Source: Candidatus Cellulosilyticum pullistercoris
GTDB taxonomy: Bacteria; Bacillota; Clostridia; Lachnospirales; Cellulosilyticaceae
Assembly (NCBI GenBank): GCA_018883705.1
Contig: JAHLFQ010000211.1
Span: forward strand, 1 to 14,093
Length of the DNA stretch: 14,093 nucleotides
Reading direction: 5' to 3'
In this document: positions 1-8,473 of the stretch, in pieces
Position numbering within the stretch: position 1 is the first letter of the stretch
Layout of the letters: every line of letters begins with the position of its first letter
Program-made: the position numbers and the translations under genes
Notes under the pieces: generated by a model
Seen by the model: only the letters and a program-made list of their open reading frames with translations
Told to the model about the DNA's origin: nothing
Database searches by the model: none

Positions 1-2
1 TA

Positions 3-302
3 AAACCAGGAGATCAATTACCTTCAGTTAGGCAACTTGCAGCGATGTTAACAGTTAACGCTAACACAGTCATGAAAGCTTATAGTGAGTTAGAAAGAGA
101 AGAAGTCATAGAAACGATACGTGGGAAGGGGGCATTTATTGCAATGGCACCAAGTAAAGTGGTTACAGAAAGGCAATTAACAGAACTACGTCGTGCACTA
201 AAGACAAGCTGTATTGCTATGCGTTACATGGGAATGAGCAAGGAGCAAGTGGTAGAAGAAATTAGTAAGATTTATGAGGAACTATCAAAGGAGGAACAGT
301 AA
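3..302 (+). CDS. GntR-family transcriptional regulator, YtrA type (5' end cut off by window)
   Basis: Only the last 99 codons are visible; the reading frame is open to the left edge. The first residues read KPGDQLPSVRQLAAMLTVN, followed by NTVMKAYSELE and RGKGAFIA. This is the winged helix-turn-helix signature of GntR regulators: the recognition helix with the conserved N-T-V, then the wing with G-K-G. After the wing only about 50 residues remain, a short helical tail, with no room for a large effector domain. That is typical of the YtrA subfamily, which usually represses the ABC exporter genes beside it. The ATG at 45 is internal; the true start lies outside the window, probably about 25-30 codons upstream. 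The stop TAA shares its last base with the ATG of the ABC ATPase (TAATG), so the two genes are translationally coupled. The inducer cannot be told from the sequence. Confidence 0.9.
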   Translation, partial: KPGDQLPSVRQLAAMLTVNANTVMKAYSELEREEVIETIRGKGAFIAMAPSKVVTERQLTELRRALKTSCIAMRYMGMSKEQVVEEISKIYEELSKEEQ

Positions 303-1186
303 TGATTAAGATTGAACATGTCAGTAAAAGTTTTGATGGGCATAAGGTCTTAGATGATGTTTCTATTTATGTTAAACCAGGGACCATTTATGGCATTATT
401 GGAGAAAATGGTGTGGGGAAAAGTACACTGATTCAATGTCTAGCAGGGGTTTATGAGCAAGATACAGGTAGGATTGAGATTGATGGTAAGTCTATTTATG
501 AAAATAATGAAGTGAAGCTTTCTGTTGGGTATGTAGCAGACCGAAATCAGTTTTTTAAAGGGTATCGTATTGAACAAATGATAGATTTTTTTAAACTAAC
601 CTATCCAAGTTTTTCAGAAGAACGTTTTAAAAAATATAATGAGACCTTTAAGTTAAATCTAAAAAGTAAGGTGAAAAATCTTTCTAAAGGGATGCAGATG
701 CGTTTATCTTTAATGCTCAATATGGCTATTATGCCAAAGGTATTAATCCTAGATGAACCTACATCAGGGTTAGATGCCTTAGCCAAAAAGCAAGTATTAG
801 ATTTCTTAATTGAGCAGGTAGATGAAACAGGCATGACAGTTGTCATCTCTTCTCACCACCTATCAGAGTTAGAACGTATTTGTGATGAGATTACCATGCT
901 TTCTAGGGGGAAAGTGGTTTACCAATCAAGTGTAGAAACACTAAAGAATAAAGTACGTAAATTGCAGGTAGTTTTTAATAATGAGGTACCAGTAGACCTT
1001 AAGAAGTGGGAAGGTATCTTAAGTATAGACCATATTGGTAGTGTTTATTACATCGTGACCAATGAATATAGTGAAGCCTTAGAAGAAAAGCTTAAAGAAG
1101 CAGGAGCCTTCTTGGTAGAAGCGATTGGTCTGAACTTAGAAGAAGTCTTTGTTTATACAGCGATTGCGGAGCAAGTACAAGCTTAA
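302..1186 (+). CDS. ABC transporter ATP-binding protein (YtrB/CcmA-like exporter type)
   Basis: A 294-residue nucleotide-binding subunit that should power the membrane protein encoded next. Visible motifs are Walker A GENGVGKST (residues 34-42), a Q-loop glutamine near 83, the signature LSKGMQMRLSL (127-137), Walker B VLILDEPTSGLD (147-158) and the switch histidine in ISSHH (185). Residues from about 215 onward form the extra C-terminal domain common in exporter-type ATPases of this class. The length fits the family. The gene begins on the last base of the upstream GntR stop codon, and its ribosome binding site (AAAGGAGG) lies inside the gntR end. A 52-nt gap follows before the permease. Together with the YtrA-type regulator, this suggests a drug, peptide or envelope-stress exporter. 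The substrate is not identifiable. Confidence 0.93.
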   Translation: MIKIEHVSKSFDGHKVLDDVSIYVKPGTIYGIIGENGVGKSTLIQCLAGVYEQDTGRIEIDGKSIYENNEVKLSVGYVADRNQFFKGYRIEQMIDFFKLTYPSFSEERFKKYNETFKLNLKSKVKNLSKGMQMRLSLMLNMAIMPKVLILDEPTSGLDALAKKQVLDFLIEQVDETGMTVVISSHHLSELERICDEITMLSRGKVVYQSSVETLKNKVRKLQVVFNNEVPVDLKKWEGILSIDHIGSVYYIVTNEYSEALEEKLKEAGAFLVEAIGLNLEEVFVYTAIAEQVQA

Positions 1187-1238
1187 AGGTATCTAGTAAG
1201 ATAAACAGATTTAACCCAATTTAGAAAGGAGAAATAAG

Positions 1239-2366
1239 ATGAAACGCTTAAAAGCACTGATTAAGATGGAATTAAGACCTGCGCTACTTATAGGAGCATA
1301 TTTTCTGCTTGTAGATTTATGGATACTGCTTAGTATTCAAGGACGAATACAGAATGCTTGGAGAGGTTTTCTAACAAATGGGATAAAAAGTATTAGCCTA
1401 TATGATGGAGGGATAAGAGTTGCGGATATCTTCGTAGAGAATATGATATATATTATGCTGCTTTCTATTATTGGAATGATAGCACTTGTTTATAGCAGTT
1501 TTAAAAATGATAAGAGTATAGAAATAGGAAGGTTTCTAAAAAGTCTACCTTATACCATGAGAGAAAGATGCTTAACCAAGATGGGAGTGGGTATAGGTAC
1601 TTTTACTGTTACTTATATTTTTTATGCTGTAGGCATGTTAGCTTTACATATGAGCTATTTAAACAAGTTTAGTGAAGTTTATGAGGTCACTGTTTTCTCA
1701 GAGGTTTATCATCAAATTTTTGATAGGGGAGAACTTATACAAGGATTGATTCTAGTTTATATAGGGTGTATCGCTATCTATCTTTTCTGTATGATGTTTC
1801 AGTATCTAGTAAGTAATCGATTAGGTGGCATTATAGTAGCTGCATTAGTTTACATATCACCTCTATTTATCATAAATAGCATATGTGGATATATGAATGC
1901 ACGCTATGAAAATATCATTTATAAATTGGCTGAATGGGTTAATGAGTTAATGATAATTCCTGCTTATCTCAGTTGGGGAGAGGTTGGTATCAATGTCAAT
2001 ACAGCTACAACGATATCTCGTGATACCATTGAGCAATATGCTTATATCAACCTAATGGGTTATAAAATAATATTTTATGGAATCATCGCACTTCTATCAT
2101 TGATGTTTATTTTAAAACTATGTGTAGTAGAGCGCATTGAAAAGAGTGATTATTTTATTCCAAGTAAATGCTTTAGAAGGATTTTTGTTTGTGGTGTGAC
2201 CGTTTGTGGCGGATTGCTTTTAGGAGATATCTATTTCATATACTCGAATGAAACGAATATGTGGATTGCATATGGGTTACTTATCTTAGGGGGACTTATA
2301 AGTTTCCTAATTGCTAAAAAAATTGCAAGCATAGGAATGAAAAAGGAAAAAGAGGTGCGCATATGA
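1239..2366 (+). CDS. ABC-2 type membrane permease subunit
   Basis: A 375-residue integral membrane protein without strong sequence motifs. Hydrophobic segments lie at roughly 15-34, 66-87, 115-138, 168-190, 196-214, 275-295, 313-333 and 341-359, about eight helices. The cytoplasmic loop after the second helix contains FLKSLPYTMRER. The 'LP-T-RE' pattern is typical of ABC-2 type exporters, where it precedes the next helix. A basic N-terminus (MKRLKALIKMELRP) fits an inside orientation. The ribosome binding site AAAGGAG sits 7 nt before the ATG. The stop codon overlaps the start of the next gene (ATGA), so the permease and the lipoprotein are co-translated. It is most likely the membrane partner of the ATPase upstream. 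No second permease is present, so a homodimer is likely (inference). Confidence 0.82.
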   Translation: MKRLKALIKMELRPALLIGAYFLLVDLWILLSIQGRIQNAWRGFLTNGIKSISLYDGGIRVADIFVENMIYIMLLSIIGMIALVYSSFKNDKSIEIGRFLKSLPYTMRERCLTKMGVGIGTFTVTYIFYAVGMLALHMSYLNKFSEVYEVTVFSEVYHQIFDRGELIQGLILVYIGCIAIYLFCMMFQYLVSNRLGGIIVAALVYISPLFIINSICGYMNARYENIIYKLAEWVNELMIIPAYLSWGEVGINVNTATTISRDTIEQYAYINLMGYKIIFYGIIALLSLMFILKLCVVERIEKSDYFIPSKCFRRIFVCGVTVCGGLLLGDIYFIYSNETNMWIAYGLLILGGLISFLIAKKIASIGMKKEKEVRI

Positions 2367-3289
2367 AAAAAATAATAATTTGTCTTATGTTATTATTAAC
2401 AGGTTGCCAAAGCGTAGATCATGCAATGAATACAGATAAAATGAAACATAGCATCACAGTAAATAGTCAAATTGAAGAAACAGTGACCTATATAGAAGAT
2501 GATGAATGGAAAATATTAGAAGAAGAACTAGAAAGAGCAGATGCATGGTGGTATTATATAAATAATTTTAATTTAGAGTATTTAACGGATAATGGTATAG
2601 CATTGGTTGATGGAATATTTATTGAGGATATTAATGCAGAACAAAGTAAGAAAGCTATAGAGTTAATCGGAGCAAAGTTGGGTAAAGCATTTGAAGACTT
2701 TATAAGAAGTGCAGATACGCTAGAAACAATGGAGCATGGGGAGATTAAAGAAACTATACTAGGAAATTATGGTGTTGTATTACAAAAAGTAAAAAATAGT
2801 GTATATGAGAGAGTCGACTTGTACATTTGTCAATCAAACCTTATGTTAAAGAGTGAGAAGGAACGAGCTTGGGTAGAAGAAATTTGTGGTAATGATGTCC
2901 TTTTATCAGCAGTAAGTCAGGGTGCAGAAGGGCGTTTACTAGAGTTAAGTATGCCAAGTTATGTAATGTATGAACATCTTTATGGGACACCAAATATAAG
3001 TGCATATTATCAGGTCTTTAAAGAGAATTATGGGGATGTTAGAAAGATAAGAATGGTGCTTAATCAAGGGGAAAATGTAGAGAGTAAGCTACCAGAAAAT
3101 CAAGGAGCTGTACTTAAACGTCTTATTAGTAGTGCATCAGACGAAGAGGTAGAAGTATCAGATCTTATTAAGGCAATTGAATCAAGATTATCAGGCAATA
3201 GTGGTGTAAAAAAAGGGACAGTAGGGAAACTAAATTATAGTATTACTAAGGAAGGTAACCTTGTTATCGTTGAATTAGATAGAAACTAA
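2363..3289 (+). CDS. Uncharacterised lipoprotein of the GntR/ABC operon
   Basis: A 308-residue protein I do not recognise. The N-terminus MKKIIICLMLLLTGC is a textbook lipoprotein signal: two lysines, a hydrophobic stretch and a lipobox LTGC, with Cys15 as the lipidated residue. The mature part is acidic (many Glu/Asp), probably mixed alpha/beta, and has no further transmembrane helix, so it should sit on the outer face of the membrane. Its ATG overlaps the permease stop, which ties it to the transporter. AGAGGTG upstream, inside the permease gene, is the likely ribosome binding site. Known solute-binding lipoproteins have recognisable domains; none is evident here, so a role as an accessory or sensor subunit of the exporter is only inferred from position. 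The operon ends with a terminator just downstream. Confidence 0.8.
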   Translation: MKKIIICLMLLLTGCQSVDHAMNTDKMKHSITVNSQIEETVTYIEDDEWKILEEELERADAWWYYINNFNLEYLTDNGIALVDGIFIEDINAEQSKKAIELIGAKLGKAFEDFIRSADTLETMEHGEIKETILGNYGVVLQKVKNSVYERVDLYICQSNLMLKSEKERAWVEEICGNDVLLSAVSQGAEGRLLELSMPSYVMYEHLYGTPNISAYYQVFKENYGDVRKIRMVLNQGENVESKLPENQGAVLKRLISSASDEEVEVSDLIKAIESRLSGNSGVKKGTVGKLNYSITKEGNLVIVELDRN

Positions 3290-3294
3290 ATAAT

Positions 3295-3341
3295 AACACG
3301 TCTTCAAAAGACTGATGACAGTCGAAAGAAGACGTGTTTTT
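3295..3341 (+). terminator. Intrinsic terminator after the ABC/lipoprotein operon
   Basis: A perfect 10-bp stem pairs ACACGTCTTC (3296-3305) with GAAGACGTGT (3328-3337) and runs into TTTTT. The loop holds a second short stem, GACT (3310-3313) with AGTC (3320-3323). It starts 6 nt after the lipoprotein stop codon. Confidence 0.9.
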
Positions 3342-3389
3342 GTATGTAAAAAATGAAGCTTAAGGGGTGTTTAAAAGAGTAATACAGTG

Positions 3390-3417
3390 GTTACTTAATA
3401 AGAGAAAGTGATATAAT
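3390..3417 (+). promoter_or_regulatory. Probable sigma-A promoter for sbcDC
   Basis: A perfect -10 TATAAT (3412-3417) lies 30 nt before the sbcD start codon and downstream of the previous operon's terminator. The best -35 is GTTACT (3390-3395), only three matches to TTGACA, with a 16-nt spacer. The -10 carries most of the weight. Confidence 0.55.
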
Positions 3418-3447
3418 GAGGCTAATAAATGAAATGGAGGTGCAGGC

Positions 3448-4668
3448 ATGAGAATATTGCATACAGGAGATTGGCATCTAGGTAAAAATTTAGAAGGATA
3501 TAGTAGGCTTGATGAACAAGAAGCATTCTTGGAGGATTTTGTAAAAATAGTAGAAGATCATAAGATAGATTTAGTCCTCATTGCAGGGGATGTTTATGAT
3601 AGTAGCAATCCGCCTGCCCGAGCAGAAAAATTATTTTATGACACGCTTAAGAAACTTTCTAAAGATGGAGAACGAATTACCTTAGTGATTGCAGGAAATC
3701 ATGATAATCCAGAACGGTTGGTAGCAGCAGGACCACTTGCTATGGAGCATGGCATTATTATGGTGGGAACACCTAAGACAGTAGTAGAGACGGGTCATTA
3801 TGGTATGCATGAGGTAATAAGGTCTGGTGAAGGATTTATAGAGCTTAAGATCAATGGTGAAGAAGCGGTTATTCTCACAGTACCATATCCTAGTGAAAAA
3901 CGTCTTAATGAGGTCTTATATCATGAGATGGATGAAGTAGAAGAACGTGCAGCTTCTTATGGTGAACGTATTAAGACCTTATTTAACAGTTTATGTATTA
4001 ATTATCGCCAAGATACGATTAATTTAGTTGTTTCTCATCTCTTTGCCATGGGTAGTGAGGAAGGTGGCTCTGAACGAAGCATTCAACTAGGTGGAAGTTA
4101 TATTGTAAGTGGAGACTGTTTCCCAGAGGAAGCGCAGTACATTGCCCTAGGTCATGTGCATAAACCACAAGTTGTGCCAAGTACTCATAAACGTGCTAGA
4201 TACGCGGGTTCTCCACTACACTATAATAAGAAAGAAATAAATTATACTAAGAAGTGCTTTATAGTAGAAGTTACCCCTGGTAGCGAGGCAAAGGTAGAAG
4301 AGATTACCTTACCTGTGTACAAGCCTATTGAAATTTGGAAATGTGAAAGCATTGAGGCAGCACTTGAAAGATGCGAGTTAGAGAAAGAAAATAATAGCTA
4401 TGTATACCTAGAAATAGAAACAGATCGTTATATTAGAGAAGATGAAATTAAAGCCATGAAGAATCTTAAGGCAGATATCTTAGAAATCTTACCTAAAATA
4501 AAAGGGCAGGATGAGGAAGAAGCTGAGCTAGAACGTTTAACAGAGCAAAGTTTCGAAGACATTTTTAAAGCTTTTTATAAGAAAGAACGTGGCATAGAGG
4601 CTCAGGAAGAAGTCCTTGAGGTATTATTAAGTCTTATTGGAGAGGAGGAAGAAAATGAAACCTATTAA
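3448..4668 (+). CDS. sbcD: Exonuclease SbcD, Mre11-type nuclease subunit of SbcCD
   Basis: A 406-residue calcineurin-like metallophosphoesterase, the nuclease half of the SbcCD complex that cleaves hairpins and blocked DNA ends. The two-metal site is complete: DWHLG (D8, H10), GDVYD (D48), GNHDNP (N84, H85), VSHLF (H197) and GHVHKP (H236, H238). RYAGSPLHY (251-259) is the conserved family stretch after the last metal motif. The C-terminal third is the capping and SbcC-binding region. The length matches known SbcD proteins. The ATG is preceded by TGGAGGTG with suitable spacing. The gene overlaps sbcC by 14 nt, so the two subunits are translationally coupled. A likely promoter lies just upstream. 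Nothing appears degraded. Confidence 0.96.
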   Translation: MRILHTGDWHLGKNLEGYSRLDEQEAFLEDFVKIVEDHKIDLVLIAGDVYDSSNPPARAEKLFYDTLKKLSKDGERITLVIAGNHDNPERLVAAGPLAMEHGIIMVGTPKTVVETGHYGMHEVIRSGEGFIELKINGEEAVILTVPYPSEKRLNEVLYHEMDEVEERAASYGERIKTLFNSLCINYRQDTINLVVSHLFAMGSEEGGSERSIQLGGSYIVSGDCFPEEAQYIALGHVHKPQVVPSTHKRARYAGSPLHYNKKEINYTKKCFIVEVTPGSEAKVEEITLPVYKPIEIWKCESIEAALERCELEKENNSYVYLEIETDRYIREDEIKAMKNLKADILEILPKIKGQDEEEAELERLTEQSFEDIFKAFYKKERGIEAQEEVLEVLLSLIGEEEENETY

Positions 4669-7600
4669 ACTGGTTATTAAAGGTCTAAATAGTTTTATTG
4701 AAGAACAAACAGTAGATTTTGGAAAACTAACAGATAGAGGATTATTTGGAATTTTTGGTCCTACAGGAAGTGGAAAATCAACTATATTAGATGGTATTAC
4801 CTTAGCACTCTATGGAGATATAGCTAGAAAAAGTTCTAATTTTATTAATACAAATTGCAATGATTTAAATGTAAGTTTTACTTTCCAAATCTCAGGAAGT
4901 GTGAATCATATTTATATAGTTAATAGACAGTTTAGAAGAGATAAGAAGACTGGAAATGCAAAGACTCATGCAGCAAGCGTTAGAGAGATAACGGAAAATG
5001 GTGAAGAGATACTAGCAGATTCGGCAACTTCAGTTAATAAAATGTGTCGTGAGATTTTAGGTCTAAGTCTAGAAGATTTTACTCGTACAGTTGTTTTGCC
5101 ACAAGGTAAGTTTAGTGAGTTCTTGAAGTTAGAAGGTAAGCAAAGAAGAGAAATGCTAGAAAGGCTTTTTAATCTTCAAGATTATGGAGAACGTCTGGCA
5201 CAAAAGCTTTCTCGTCAAATGAATGCGGAAAAAGAAAAAAGTAATCAATTAATCGGTGAGCTTAACACTTATGACGAAATCTCAGAAGAGAAACTCAATG
5301 AACAGAAAGGCCTTTTACAAGAGGTAAGTAAGGCTTTAGAAGCTGCACAAGAAAAGCAAAAGGAAGTTGAGAGCCGTTATAAAAAGGGCGAAGAAGTATG
5401 GCAGTTACAAAAAGAACTTAAAGCTTATAAGGAGCAGGAACAAACCCTTAAGAATCAAGCTAGCCGAATGAAGCAAGAGGAAGAGAAGCTAAGAAGAGGA
5501 GAAAGCGCACTAAAGGTAATGCCTTTTATAACAGCGTGTGAGAAAAGAAGAAGAGAAATTACAAGTCATCAAGAAGAGCAAGTGATACTAGAGAAAAAGA
5601 TTAAAGAATTAACCCTTAAGAAAGAAGAAGCAGAAATAGCCTTTAAGGAAATTAGTATAGAAAAAGATAAGAAGTTACCAGAACTTAGATTAAATAGTGA
5701 AAAACTTAAAGATTTAATAGAAGATAATGCGAAGCTTAAAGCATTAGAGGAGACTATACAGCAGACGGAATTAGGATTAAAGAAACTCCAAGAAAGTATT
5801 GAAGTCTTTGCGACTCAGGAAGCAGATAGTACTTCTCATATACTTAAGATTTCTGAAGCAGTAGAAAGAGCGCAAAAGGAAGAGCAAAGTTTAAGAATTG
5901 ACCATTTGATTCGTAGTAAGATGGAGGAAGGGCTTAAGTTATCACAAGGCTACGAGTTTGAGCAGAAAAACTATGATAAAAGCATGGCGCTTCAAAAGGA
6001 ACTGGATAAGGTAAAAGCAGCATGTGAAATAGAGTGGGCTAAGTTAAATGAAGCATTAATTCAAATAAAGACGACACTTGAAGAAAGTCTAAGACAACAA
6101 GAAGTTCATTTAAGCCAAGTGCCGATTAGTCAAGAAGCCCTTCTTATGAAACAAGAACAGCTTGCATTAGGTAAGGAAAAGTGGCAACGTTATGAAAGTC
6201 TAAATAGAGAATTAGAAGGCTACCTACTACAAGATAAGGCTCATGAAGAAGCAAGTAAAAAACTTGAAATAGCGCTTAATAAACAGAAAGCATTAGTGGA
6301 AACATTAAAACAGCAAATTGAAAAAGAAAAGGTAGACTATTTAGCACATACCCTTAGAGCACATCTTAATGTAGGAGAACCTTGTCCGGTATGCGGAAGT
6401 CTAGAGCATCCAATGCAAATTGGTTTAGATGAAGTGCAAATGAGAAATACAAAAGTAAATGATTTAGAAATGCAGCTAAAGGAAGAAGAAATTACTCTAG
6501 AAAATCTGCAAAAAGACTTTCATCAAGTACAAGCTCAGATGGGTGCTAATCATGTCAGCATAGAGCGCTTACAAAAAGAGAAGACACCTTTAGAAACATT
6601 TTTTAAAGATAGAAATATAGAGGTAGAAGAAAAAGAATTCACCGCCTTATCAGAAGCACTTAAAACCTTTGAGGAGAAAAAACAAGCGTTTGAAAAAAAC
6701 GTTAATACACTCAAGGAAGAAAAAAATAAGTTAGAAAGTGAAGCAAAGCAAAGACAAACCATTCTCGAAGAAAATGAGAAACAATACTTTAAGTGTGAGG
6801 AAGAGATAAAGAAACAATTACTCGTTTTAAAAGAGATTGAGGTTCAGTTAGAAATCTTAAAGAAAGAAGTAAATGCCCAAGACTTTAATACAATGGCACA
6901 GGAGATACGCGCAAAGGATCATAAAAGAGAAGAACTCTTAAACTTAATTAAAGCACAAAATGAGCAAAAAGAAGAACTGATTAAAAAGAGAGAGGTATTA
7001 CAAGAAAAGCTTAATAAGTACAGGGCAAGTTTTGAAAGAGGTTTAGCACAGTATGATGAGCAGCAGAAAAATAAGCAAGATATTCTAATGCGTATGGGTG
7101 GGCGCATGAAGGATGTTTTAAGCCTTAAAGAAAATAAAAACCTTGAGCTTAAAGCAGAATTAGAAAACGTTCTTGTATTTCTTAAAAATGAAACTTTGTT
7201 AAAAGCTCAGCTTAAGGGAGAAATACAGTACCAGTCTATATTAGCTACAAAGCAGTATGCCCAGTATCCATTATTAGGAGCTAGCCTTGGTGCATTACAG
7301 ATTAAGCTAGAAAATCTCATGGCTATAATAAATAGAGCCATGCAACAGATAGAAGACTTTTTTGTTCAGGCTGAAGCCAATAAAGAAGTCATAGATAAAC
7401 AGTATGAAGAGGTCAATAAGCAATTATTAGAAATAAAAACCATGCTTCAGGGATTAGAGAAACAACTTCAAGATGATTTAGTAGGCTTAGAAAAAAGTCT
7501 AAGAGAAGAAAATCTAACTGAAGATGAAGTAAGACAGTATGTACTATCAAAAGAAAAATTAGATGAGATTAGAAAAGGAATTGAGCAGTACAAGGAGGAC

Positions 7601-8338
7601 TATTCAAAGCTTGTTGGAGCGATAGAGGCTGTCCAAAACAAGTTAGGAGATAGAAAACTAGAAGTAAATGAATGGAATAAGTTACAAGAAGAGAAACAGC
7701 AAATTCTAGATGAAGTGGCTGGACTTACTAAAAGTCATATTAACCTAGTAACAGTTGTAAAGAGTATTGAAGAAGCTTTAGCAAAACTAGGAAAACTAAG
7801 AGAAGAAAAGCAAAAAATAGACCATAAGATGGCTATTTTAACAGATTTAGATAAACTCTTTAAAGGTAAGCGATTTGTAGAATTTGTCGCGGCGACTAGG
7901 TTAAAGTATGTCTCATTAGAAGCCTCTAAAAAGCTTAAAGAGATTACAGGTGGTAATTATGGACTAGAAGTAGATGAAGATAGTAAGTTTATTATTAGAG
8001 ACTATAAAAATGGTGGTGCCAAAAGAGATGCTTCAACACTTTCAGGAGGAGAAACTTTCCTTGCTTCTCTTGCGCTAGCATTAGCACTATCTGCAGAAAT
8101 ACAGCTCAAAGGAACTGCACCTCTAGAACTCTTTTTCTTAGATGAAGGATTTGGAACGCTAGATGATGATTTATTAGAAGTGGTTATGGGATCTCTAGAG
8201 AGAATTCATAATGATAAATTAAAAGTGGGTATCATCAGTCACGTGGAGGCGATTAAGAATAGAGTACCTGTTAAACTTCTTTTAACCCCAGCAGAGTCAG
8301 GCCGAGGTGGAACGAAAGTTAGGTTGGAGAGAAGTTAA
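4655..8338 (+). CDS. sbcC: Exonuclease SbcC, Rad50-type ATPase subunit of SbcCD
   Basis: A 1227-residue SMC-like ATPase that partners SbcD in ATP-dependent DNA end processing. The N-terminal lobe has Walker A GPTGSGKST (35-43). Two long Glu/Lys/Gln-rich coiled-coil arms flank the zinc hook CPVC (577-580), whose cysteines join two SbcC molecules. The C-terminal lobe carries the signature LSGGE (1129-1133) and Walker B LFFLDEGFGTLDDD with D1163 and E1164, followed by the ISHVEAIK switch region. The hook sits near the midpoint, as expected for equal arms. I chose the ATG at 4655: AGGAGG at 4643-4648 is ideally placed for it, whereas a TTG at 4637 would put that ribosome binding site inside the coding region. 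It overlaps sbcD by 14 nt. The length is within the range for clostridial SbcC. Confidence 0.96.
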   Translation: MKPIKLVIKGLNSFIEEQTVDFGKLTDRGLFGIFGPTGSGKSTILDGITLALYGDIARKSSNFINTNCNDLNVSFTFQISGSVNHIYIVNRQFRRDKKTGNAKTHAASVREITENGEEILADSATSVNKMCREILGLSLEDFTRTVVLPQGKFSEFLKLEGKQRREMLERLFNLQDYGERLAQKLSRQMNAEKEKSNQLIGELNTYDEISEEKLNEQKGLLQEVSKALEAAQEKQKEVESRYKKGEEVWQLQKELKAYKEQEQTLKNQASRMKQEEEKLRRGESALKVMPFITACEKRRREITSHQEEQVILEKKIKELTLKKEEAEIAFKEISIEKDKKLPELRLNSEKLKDLIEDNAKLKALEETIQQTELGLKKLQESIEVFATQEADSTSHILKISEAVERAQKEEQSLRIDHLIRSKMEEGLKLSQGYEFEQKNYDKSMALQKELDKVKAACEIEWAKLNEALIQIKTTLEESLRQQEVHLSQVPISQEALLMKQEQLALGKEKWQRYESLNRELEGYLLQDKAHEEASKKLEIALNKQKALVETLKQQIEKEKVDYLAHTLRAHLNVGEPCPVCGSLEHPMQIGLDEVQMRNTKVNDLEMQLKEEEITLENLQKDFHQVQAQMGANHVSIERLQKEKTPLETFFKDRNIEVEEKEFTALSEALKTFEEKKQAFEKNVNTLKEEKNKLESEAKQRQTILEENEKQYFKCEEEIKKQLLVLKEIEVQLEILKKEVNAQDFNTMAQEIRAKDHKREELLNLIKAQNEQKEELIKKREVLQEKLNKYRASFERGLAQYDEQQKNKQDILMRMGGRMKDVLSLKENKNLELKAELENVLVFLKNETLLKAQLKGEIQYQSILATKQYAQYPLLGASLGALQIKLENLMAIINRAMQQIEDFFVQAEANKEVIDKQYEEVNKQLLEIKTMLQGLEKQLQDDLVGLEKSLREENLTEDEVRQYVLSKEKLDEIRKGIEQYKEDYSKLVGAIEAVQNKLGDRKLEVNEWNKLQEEKQQILDEVAGLTKSHINLVTVVKSIEEALAKLGKLREEKQKIDHKMAILTDLDKLFKGKRFVEFVAATRLKYVSLEASKKLKEITGGNYGLEVDEDSKFIIRDYKNGGAKRDASTLSGGETFLASLALALALSAEIQLKGTAPLELFFLDEGFGTLDDDLLEVVMGSLERIHNDKLKVGIISHVEAIKNRVPVKLLLTPAESGRGGTKVRLERS

Positions 8339-8375
8339 GTATATTACGTCCCTTTTCTTACTTAAAAGCATATGA

Positions 8376-8393
8376 TATATCAACATTGATATA
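8376..8393. repeat. 18-bp dyad upstream of the amidase gene
   Basis: TATATCAA and TTGATATA form perfect 8-bp arms around a 2-nt centre, about 80 nt before the amidase start. It looks like a small operator. The sequence is very A/T-rich, so chance is possible. Confidence 0.5.
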
Positions 8394-8413
8394 AAATAGG
8401 AACTTACTATTTT
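8386..8413 (+). promoter_or_regulatory. Possible promoter of the amidase gene
   Basis: TTGATA (8386-8391) lies 16 nt from TATTTT (8408-8413). Both hexamers are imperfect (five and four matches). The -35 falls within one half of the dyad at 8376-8393. The -10 lies in the right arm of a second dyad, TAAAATAG (8392-8399) / CTATTTTA (8407-8414). If real, the promoter would be open to control by a DNA-binding protein. Confidence 0.3.
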
Positions 8414-8473
8414 AAGCACATATATATGATGGAGATCATAAAATATGTTTTATTGTAAGAGAGGGATTATAAA

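Noticed and set aside
4637..4657. TTG start for SbcC six codons upstream
   Set aside because: It would place the AGGAGG ribosome binding site inside the gene; the ATG at 4655 is correctly spaced from it.
6550..7107. Minus-strand open frames inside sbcC
   Set aside because: They lie opposite the Glu/Lys-rich coiled coil, whose complement reads as Ser/Phe/Leu-rich protein. They lack ribosome binding sites and family motifs.
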